NCBI GenBank assembly: GCA_034423195.1
Contig: DAOUIZ010000008.1
Span: 1-18,785 of the forward strand
Source of the DNA: CATOSK01 sp034423195
GTDB taxonomy: Bacteria; Chloroflexota; Dehalococcoidia; Lucifugimonadales; UBA3495
DNA length: 18,785 nt
Reading direction: 5' to 3'
Part shown: one piece after another, positions 14,369-18,785 of the stretch
Layout: every line of letters begins with the position of its first letter
How positions within the stretch are numbered: the first letter of the stretch is position 1
Notes under the pieces: generated by a model
The model's input: the letters and a program-made list of their open reading frames with translations, nothing else
Databases searched by the model: none
Told to the model about the DNA's origin: nothing
Translations under genes and position numbers: made by a program

Positions 14369-17044
14369 GTGACTCCGATCCGCCGCCAGTACCTCAAAAT
14401 CAAGCACTCCTACCCCGACGCCATCGTCCTCTTCCGCCTGGGAGACTTCTACGAGACCTTCGACGACGACGCCCAGCTTGCCTCCGCCGAGCTGGAAATC
14501 ACCCTCACCTCCCGCAGCATGGGCAAGAACCTGAAGGTGCCCATGGCCGGCGTCCCCGCCCACTCCCTCGACTCCTACCTGGCCCGCCTCATCAAGAAGG
14601 GGCACAAGGTCGCCATCTGCGAGCAGCTCACCGACCCCGCCAAGTCCCGGGGAATCGTGGAGCGCGACGTCGTTCGCGTCGTCACCCCCGGCACCGTCGT
14701 CGAGACCGGCCTGCTGGAACACAAGGCCAACAACTACCTCGCCGCCGTCATCGAGGAAAACGGCTGGGCCGGATTCGCCTACGTCGACGTCACCACCGGC
14801 GAGTTCTCCGCCGCGCAGCTGGAAGCCTCCGGCCTTCCCCTGGAACTGGAACGCGTTGCTCCCGCCGAGGTCCTGGCACCAGATGAAGACGACAGCGCCC
14901 CCCAGCGACGCGCCGGATGGCAAGGCGGAGCGACCCCGGAGGGGGAAACAATGTCTCCGCCGGAAGGCTGGCGCGCCAACCCCCGCTTCACCGTCACCCC
15001 TCTCGCCCCCGCGTCCTTCCGGCTGGAATCCTGCCGCGACCGCCTCCTGGAACACTACGGCGCCATTACCCTCGAGTCCTTCGGCTGCGACCACCTTCCC
15101 CTGGCCGTCCGGGCCGCCGGGGCAGTCATCGAGTACCTGTCCCGAACCCACAAAGCCGCCCCGCCCCGCCTGTCCCCCCTCAACATCTACTCCACCGGCA
15201 ACTTCATGGTGCTGGACGCCCAGACCCGCCAGAACCTGGAACTCTTCCAGGCCGGACGGGGCCGCACCGAGGAACACTCCCTCCTCTCCGTCCTGGACCG
15301 GACCCGCACCGCCATGGGCGGACGGCTCCTGCGCCGCTGGCTGGGACAACCCCTCCTGGACCCGGATGAGATCAACCGCCGTCTGGACGTGGTCGAAGCC
15401 TTCTCCACCGACGGCTTTCTCCGCGCCGGCACCATCTCGTCTCTCGGCCAGATCCCCGACCTGGAGCGCATCTGCGGACGCATCATCGCCGGGACCGCCC
15501 TCCCCCGGGACCTGACCGGCCTCAGCGCCGGCCTCACCGCCGCCGCCGGGCTATCGGACACCATCGCCGGATGCCCCGCCGCGTCCTGGCTCCAACCCTT
15601 TCTCACGCCCGTGCCCGAGGTCCCTGACCTCATCGCCGCCGCCATCGCCGACGAACCCTCCGGCGCACCGGGCGAGGGCAACGTCATCCGCTCCAGCTTT
15701 TCTCCCGAGCTGGACCGGCTCAAGGAAGCCGCCGGCGACGCCCGACGCTTCATCGCCGGCCTTGAAGAGCAGGAACGGGAACGCACCGGCATCCGCAACC
15801 TCCGCGTTGGCTACAACCAGGTCTTCGGCTACTACATCGAGGTCAGCCGGGCCAACCTCCCCCAGGTGCCCGAGGACTACGTCCGCCGCCAGACCCTCAC
15901 CAACGGCGAGCGGTTCATCGTCCCCCAACTCAAGGAGTACGAGGAAATGGCCCTGACCGCCCGGGACCGCATCGAGGAACTGGAGCGCGACCTGTACCGC
16001 CGCGTCTGCGGCCAGCTCGCCGAGTCCGCCGAAGCGGTCCAGCGGCTCTCGGGAGGCATCGCCGCCGTTGACGCCCTGGCCTCCCTGGCTGCCGTGGCGG
16101 TCAGCAACCGCTACGTCCGCCCGGTGGTCAACACCGGCGGCGAAATCACCATCAAGGACGGCCGGCACCCGGTCGTCGAGCTGACCCTCGACGCCGGGTT
16201 GTACGTCCCCAACGATGTCCGCCTCTCCCCCAGCTCCCGCATCATCCTGCTCACCGGCCCGAACATGGCCGGCAAGTCCACCTACATCCGCCAGGCGGCC
16301 GTCATCGTCCTCATGGCCCAGATCGGCAGCTTCGTTCCCGCCGAGTCCGCCGCCATCGGACTGGTAGACCGGATCTTCACCCGCGCCGGATTGCAGGACG
16401 ACCTCACCACCGGCCAGTCCACCTTCATGGTCGAGATGGTCGAGACCGCCGCCATCCTCAACCAGGCCACGCCCCGGTCCCTGGTCATCCTGGACGAAAT
16501 CGGACGCGGCACCAGCACCTACGACGGAATGGCCATCGCCCGCGCCGTTGTCGAGCACCTGCACAACGACCCCCGCCTGGGCTGCAAGTCCCTTTTCGCC
16601 ACCCACTACCACGAGCTAACCGACCTGGCCAACACCCTTCCCGGCGTCTCCAACTTCAACGTGGCGGTGGCCGAGGACGGGGAAGGCGTGGTCTTCCTCC
16701 ACCGCATCGTCCCCGGCGGCGCCGACCAGAGCTACGGCGTCCAGGTGGCCCGCCTGGCCGGACTGCCCCCCGCCGTCATCAGCCGCGCCTGGGAAGTCCT
16801 CAACGACCTGGAGCAGCCTTCGTCTCACGCCAACGGTGCATCCGGCCCCGCCCCGGCTCCCCAGGGATTGCAGATGCCCCTCCCCTTTCCCTCGCTCCAC
16901 TCGCCAGGGGCAGGCTTCGACCCCGGCCGCGCCCTCCAGGACCTGTTGCTGGGAGTGGACATCTCCAACCTCACCCCCCTGGGCGCCATCAACAAGCTCT
17001 ACGAGCTCCAGGAAAAAGCCCGCGAACTGCCCGAACAGTTATAG
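14369..17044 (+). CDS. mutS: DNA mismatch repair protein MutS
   Basis: The 891-residue protein recognises mismatches and small loops and drives repair through ATP binding. GDFYETFDDDA gives the mismatch-contact F27-Y28-E29. The connector, lever and clamp domains follow, and the ATPase has Walker A GPNMAGKST (630-638), DEIGRGTSTYDG with the Walker B/signature residues, and ATHYHELTDL. GTG 14369 (VTPIRRQYLKIK) matches where MutS proteins begin; the open frame further upstream has no family resemblance. Between the mismatch and connector domains (about residues 170-210) is a hydrophilic linker (GGATPEGETMSPPEGW) that looks longer than usual. No mutL is in the window. Confidence 0.95.
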   Translation: MTPIRRQYLKIKHSYPDAIVLFRLGDFYETFDDDAQLASAELEITLTSRSMGKNLKVPMAGVPAHSLDSYLARLIKKGHKVAICEQLTDPAKSRGIVERDVVRVVTPGTVVETGLLEHKANNYLAAVIEENGWAGFAYVDVTTGEFSAAQLEASGLPLELERVAPAEVLAPDEDDSAPQRRAGWQGGATPEGETMSPPEGWRANPRFTVTPLAPASFRLESCRDRLLEHYGAITLESFGCDHLPLAVRAAGAVIEYLSRTHKAAPPRLSPLNIYSTGNFMVLDAQTRQNLELFQAGRGRTEEHSLLSVLDRTRTAMGGRLLRRWLGQPLLDPDEINRRLDVVEAFSTDGFLRAGTISSLGQIPDLERICGRIIAGTALPRDLTGLSAGLTAAAGLSDTIAGCPAASWLQPFLTPVPEVPDLIAAAIADEPSGAPGEGNVIRSSFSPELDRLKEAAGDARRFIAGLEEQERERTGIRNLRVGYNQVFGYYIEVSRANLPQVPEDYVRRQTLTNGERFIVPQLKEYEEMALTARDRIEELERDLYRRVCGQLAESAEAVQRLSGGIAAVDALASLAAVAVSNRYVRPVVNTGGEITIKDGRHPVVELTLDAGLYVPNDVRLSPSSRIILLTGPNMAGKSTYIRQAAVIVLMAQIGSFVPAESAAIGLVDRIFTRAGLQDDLTTGQSTFMVEMVETAAILNQATPRSLVILDEIGRGTSTYDGMAIARAVVEHLHNDPRLGCKSLFATHYHELTDLANTLPGVSNFNVAVAEDGEGVVFLHRIVPGGADQSYGVQVARLAGLPPAVISRAWEVLNDLEQPSSHANGASGPAPAPQGLQMPLPFPSLHSPGAGFDPGRALQDLLLGVDISNLTPLGAINKLYELQEKARELPEQL

Positions 17045-17081
17045 TCCGGTTCGACAACCCAAAAATACAGGGGTTTGGGGG

Positions 17082-17688
17082 CTTTGCACGATAAATGATT
17101 TTAGTGCAGAACAAGTTCGAGGCCTCGCCCGGAGACTGGGGTTACGAATGCAGCCAGGGCGGGGATCCCCTGGGCCGTTGGACTTGGTGTGCTATGCCGA
17201 CAGGTATCTCCTGCCCTGGTTTTATGCCCCGGACCAGCGAAATATGAGGGGCAATTGCCTGCTTGTAGCTTCGGTTGCGGCGGGTGTGGTTGCCCTTGGG
17301 GTAGGGGGAATTTTCCTTCTGCTTCCGTCCGGTCACAGCGACCCCGGCGTGGAGTGGTGCAGTTTGGTGCTTTACGCGCTTATTGGGGTTCCAGGGGCGG
17401 CTGCAGGCTTCAGTGTCGCATGGAGCGTTCATCGGGGTGGTTCCCTGCTTTGGGGCATAGCCGCCTTAGCGTTCGTAGTGGCCCACATCCTTCTGTTGGT
17501 CCGAGTCTTCCTGTCAGTGGCGGGAGTGGGGCACCTCTACGCTCCGGCGGCTCTGGTGCTACTGGGGCTGTCCATCTGGAATCTGGTGTTAATCGTGCGG
17601 CCTCCGCGCTGGACATGGTAGGATTCTTGGCGGTCATCGGCTGCATCACAGCGTTCCTCGGTCCGTTCCCGGCATTATTCGTGCAAAG
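17082..17688 (+). mobile_element. 607-bp segment with 16-bp inverted ends carrying a membrane-protein gene
   Basis: CTTTGCACGATAAATG (17082-17097) and CATTATTCGTGCAAAG (17673-17688) are inverted repeats matching at 14 of 16 positions. Just outside lie GGGGTTTGGGGG (17071-17081, less its last base) and GGGGCTTGGGGG (17691-17702), which look like a target duplication in a G-rich element. No transposase is encoded. The assignment as mobile is inferred. Confidence 0.45.
17148..17621 (+). CDS. Small four-helix membrane protein of unknown function
   Basis: The frame from ATG 17148 gives 157 residues; ATG 17244 (125 residues) is an alternative, and neither has a strong SD. Four hydrophobic segments are clear: VASVAAGVVALGVGGIFLLL, LVLYALIGVPGAAAGFSVAW, LLWGIAALAFVVAHILLLV and YAPAALVLLGLSIWNLVLIV. 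There is no catalytic or transport motif. Codon use is less C-ending than in the neighbouring genes (many T and G ends), a sign of a different origin. It lies inside the inverted-repeat segment, so it may be cargo. Coding status is supported by the coherent helices but not by any known family. Confidence 0.5.
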   Translation: MQPGRGSPGPLDLVCYADRYLLPWFYAPDQRNMRGNCLLVASVAAGVVALGVGGIFLLLPSGHSDPGVEWCSLVLYALIGVPGAAAGFSVAWSVHRGGSLLWGIAALAFVVAHILLLVRVFLSVAGVGHLYAPAALVLLGLSIWNLVLIVRPPRWTW

Positions 17689-17690
17689 CC

Positions 17691-17718
17691 GGGGCTTGGG
17701 GGATGAATCCCCCAACGT
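17691..17718. repeat. G-rich dispersed element, copy 5
   Basis: GGGGCTTGGGGGATGAATCC then CCCAACGTG closely matches copies at 3273, 6641 and 7445; a truncated fourth copy AATACAGGGGTTTGGGGG lies at 17065-17081. The two flank the inverted-repeat segment. Confidence 0.65.
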
Positions 17719-17815
17719 GCCCCGTTTCACCACTCCCGCCAGTGGTGATTCCCCGCCCGGCTGGTTAAAATGGGCCATCGACCCCCGCTAACATCCCCGA
17801 ATCAGGAGGGCAGTC

Positions 17816-18172
17816 ATGGCATCCACAGCCGAGTTCTACTGGTGGCCCCGTTGATCCACCTGCCGCAAGGCAAGAGAGTTGCTCTTGCAGAACGGCGTTG
17901 AGGTACAGGACCGGGACTACTTCCAGGAAAAGTTCACCGCCGACGAACTCCGCTCCCTCAGCGCCGATGTGGGCATAGCCGCCATCTTCGCCCGCCGCAG
18001 TCCCAGCCTCAAGAAGATGGGCCTCGACCCCGACGACCTCAGCGAAGACCGGATGCTCGAGCTTATGCTGGAGGAACCCCGCCTGGTCCGCCGCCCCCTC
18101 ATCAAGCTGGGCGGCCAGCTCATAATCGGCGGCAGCGTCAAGGCCATCGAGTCCGCCCTGGCCGGCGGCTGA
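17816..18172 (+). CDS. Selenocysteine-containing ArsC/Spx-like protein
   Basis: The 118-residue protein is read through an in-frame TGA at 17852-17854 as U13. ATG 17816 has a strong SD (AGGAGGG, 17803-17809). The N-terminus AEFYWWPR-U-STCRKARELLLQNGVEVQDRDYF matches the C-x-x-C of Spx and the catalytic Cys position of ArsC-type thioredoxin-fold proteins, with U at the first place and C16 kept. The rest follows the fold: FARRSPSLKKMGL, EEPRLVRRPLIKLGGQLIIGG. Such proteins reduce arsenate, act as thiol reductases, or (Spx) bind RNA polymerase; which applies is open, and no ars genes are near. Ordinary calling would start it at 17879 and lose the active site. The TGA at 18170-18172 is a true stop. 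Confidence 0.9.
17852..17888 (+). promoter_or_regulatory. Putative SECIS hairpin of the ArsC-like gene
   Basis: Fifteen nucleotides after the UGA lies a perfect 7-bp stem GCAAGAG (17870-17876) with CUCUUGC (17882-17888) and a 5-nt loop AGUUG. A competing, closer hairpin UGCC-GCAA-GGCA (17861-17872) is also possible. The loop is 23-27 nt from the UGA, like the other two elements here. Confidence 0.6.
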
Positions 18173-18200
18173 CGGGAAAGGGCGGGCGGCTTATCGGCCG

Positions 18201-18220
18201 GGGACATCGCAGGATGTCCC
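18201..18220 (+). repeat. Perfect inverted repeat between two genes
   Basis: GGGACATC-GCAG-GATGTCCC is an 8-bp perfect stem with a 4-nt loop, between the ArsC-like stop and the HicB-like SD. No U-tract follows, so it is not a standard terminator. It could be an operator for the HicB-like repressor or an RNA hairpin. Confidence 0.5.
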
Positions 18221-18247
18221 TGTGCGCCGGAGGAAGGAGACCACCGT

Positions 18248-18535
18248 ATGCCTGAGACCCAACCAGAACAGGAGACCGTGTTCCTGGTCCACGCGGCAAG
18301 TGACGGCGAACGGGTCAGTCCTGACTATTTCGTAAAACTCACCTTCGAGTTCGTCGAAGATGACGGCTACTGGTGTGGGCATTGCGTTGAGCTTGGCACC
18401 GCCGCTTTTGCCGACACCCGCGAACAGGCAAGGGTTGAGCTTGCAGAAGCCACCGAGCTCCAGTTGGTCGAGGTTGAGAAGCTGGGGCGGATCCGTGAGT
18501 ACCTGGTCAAAAACGAGGTTTGTGTTGTCCGGTAG
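18248..18535 (+). CDS. HicB-like protein (orphan antitoxin-type domain)
   Basis: The 95-residue protein starts at ATG 18248, preceded by a very strong SD tract GGAGGAAGGAG. The core VKLTFEFVEDDGYWCGHCVELGTAAFADTREQARVELAEATELQLVEV, written here in outline, follows the HicB/DUF1902 pattern: a beta hairpin, then E-D-G-Y, a x-x-L-G turn, T/S-R/D, and an amphipathic helix. No C-terminal DNA-binding helix-turn-helix is obvious. No hicA is found up- or downstream: 18173-18247 and 18536-18697 contain only an inverted repeat and a REP-like element. It may be a stand-alone regulator or the remaining half of a module. Its relation to the ArsC-like gene upstream (75 bp) is unclear. Confidence 0.7.
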   Translation: MPETQPEQETVFLVHAASDGERVSPDYFVKLTFEFVEDDGYWCGHCVELGTAAFADTREQARVELAEATELQLVEVEKLGRIREYLVKNEVCVVR

Positions 18536-18567
18536 ACGCCACAACCCGCGCCCTTCTCTCCCGTCTC

Positions 18568-18663
18568 CCCCGTCTTTCCCGCGCAGGCAGGAATCCGACC
18601 CCCGCATCCCCCGCCTACCGGGGGCAGGCTGTTGAACTGAACCACTTAAAACGGAACGCCACC
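18568..18663. repeat. REP-like palindrome plus box, mirrored order
   Basis: A CTTTCCCGCGCAGGCAGGAATCC palindrome-type sequence (written CTTTCCCGC and GCAGGAATCC) and a CCCCCGCC-TACC-GGGGGCAGG stem are followed by a direct box CCACTTAAA...GAACGCCACC (18642-18663). It is the reverse-orientation counterpart of 2661-2758. The box ends 35 bp from the transposase stop codon. Confidence 0.55.
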
Positions 18664-18697
18664 GACGCTCAACGGGTGTGACTAGAAGGAGTTGGAA

Positions 18698-18785
18698 TCA
18701 GTTCCAGAAGGCTTCCCAGAGATTGTTGGCTCGCAGGGACCGCAAGGCCAGCATAGGGTTCACCGTCTCCTCCTTCCACCATGCC
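18698..18785 (-). CDS. C-terminal end of a transposase (partial)
   Basis: Read leftward from the window edge, 28 residues WWKEETVNPMLALRSLRA...LWEAFWN end at TGA 18700-18698. The tail resembles the C-terminus of ISKra4-type (UPF0236-related) transposases, where an E-x-x-x-x-L-x-L-R-A-L-R segment precedes a W-x-x-F-W ending. Family assignment from so short a piece is tentative. The proper IS end should lie in 18600-18697, which includes the box. Confidence 0.5.
   Translation of the reverse strand, partial: AWWKEETVNPMLALRSLRANNLWEAFWN

Overview
GC-rich bacterial DNA with strongly C-ending codon use, ordinary bacterial Shine-Dalgarno sites and many small dispersed repeats. The gene content (OtsAB, an NADH dehydrogenase-like/formate-dehydrogenase-like operon, non-formate selenoproteins, decaying hicBA) would suit an environmental Chloroflexota-type bacterium, but that assignment is only an impression; no rRNA or marker gene in the window fixes it. 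MutS is the only strong housekeeping gene.

Layout: (1) 1-2621: the start of a leftward gene at the edge, then otsA-otsB for trehalose synthesis. (2) 2622-4157: a repeat-rich, gene-poor stretch with a small coiled-coil tail-anchored protein, a broken hicB-hicA toxin-antitoxin pair and a 170-bp MITE-like element. (3) 4158-6615: a likely operon of a HAD phosphatase and two selenoproteins, a FrnE/DsbA-like protein (U-P-W-C) and a glycine/sarcosine/betaine reductase selenoprotein B-family protein (U-P-R-C), each with an in-frame UGA followed by a hairpin of the right size and spacing for a bacterial SECIS. (4) 6616-7611: leftward retropepsin-like protease and repeats. (5) 7612-14181: a redox operon nuoE-nuoF-(FdhA/NuoG-like)-ferredoxin:NADP reductase-like, closed by an intrinsic terminator. 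Its genes and gaps are invaded by nine copies of a TTAGACAAGTT-core repeat, including three in-frame copies inside nuoF and a 3 x 100 bp array between nuoF and the FdhA-like gene. (6) 14369-17044: mutS. (7) 17045-17815: a small four-helix membrane protein in a segment bounded by 16-bp inverted repeats. (8) 17816-18785: a third selenoprotein, an ArsC/Spx-like protein (U-S-T-C), an orphan HicB-like protein, and the C-terminal end of a leftward transposase.

The main result is three UGA-recoded selenoproteins in under 19 kb, all of U-x-x-C thiol-redox type. Standard ORF calling would truncate or split all three. UGA is also used as a true stop in this window (otsB, nuoE, the FdhA-like gene, the ArsC-like gene), so this is local Sec recoding, not a changed genetic code. 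By contrast the FdhA-like protein, whose family is the commonest bacterial selenoprotein, has neither Sec nor Cys at the expected metal-ligand position, so it is probably an electron-transfer subunit and not a true formate dehydrogenase.
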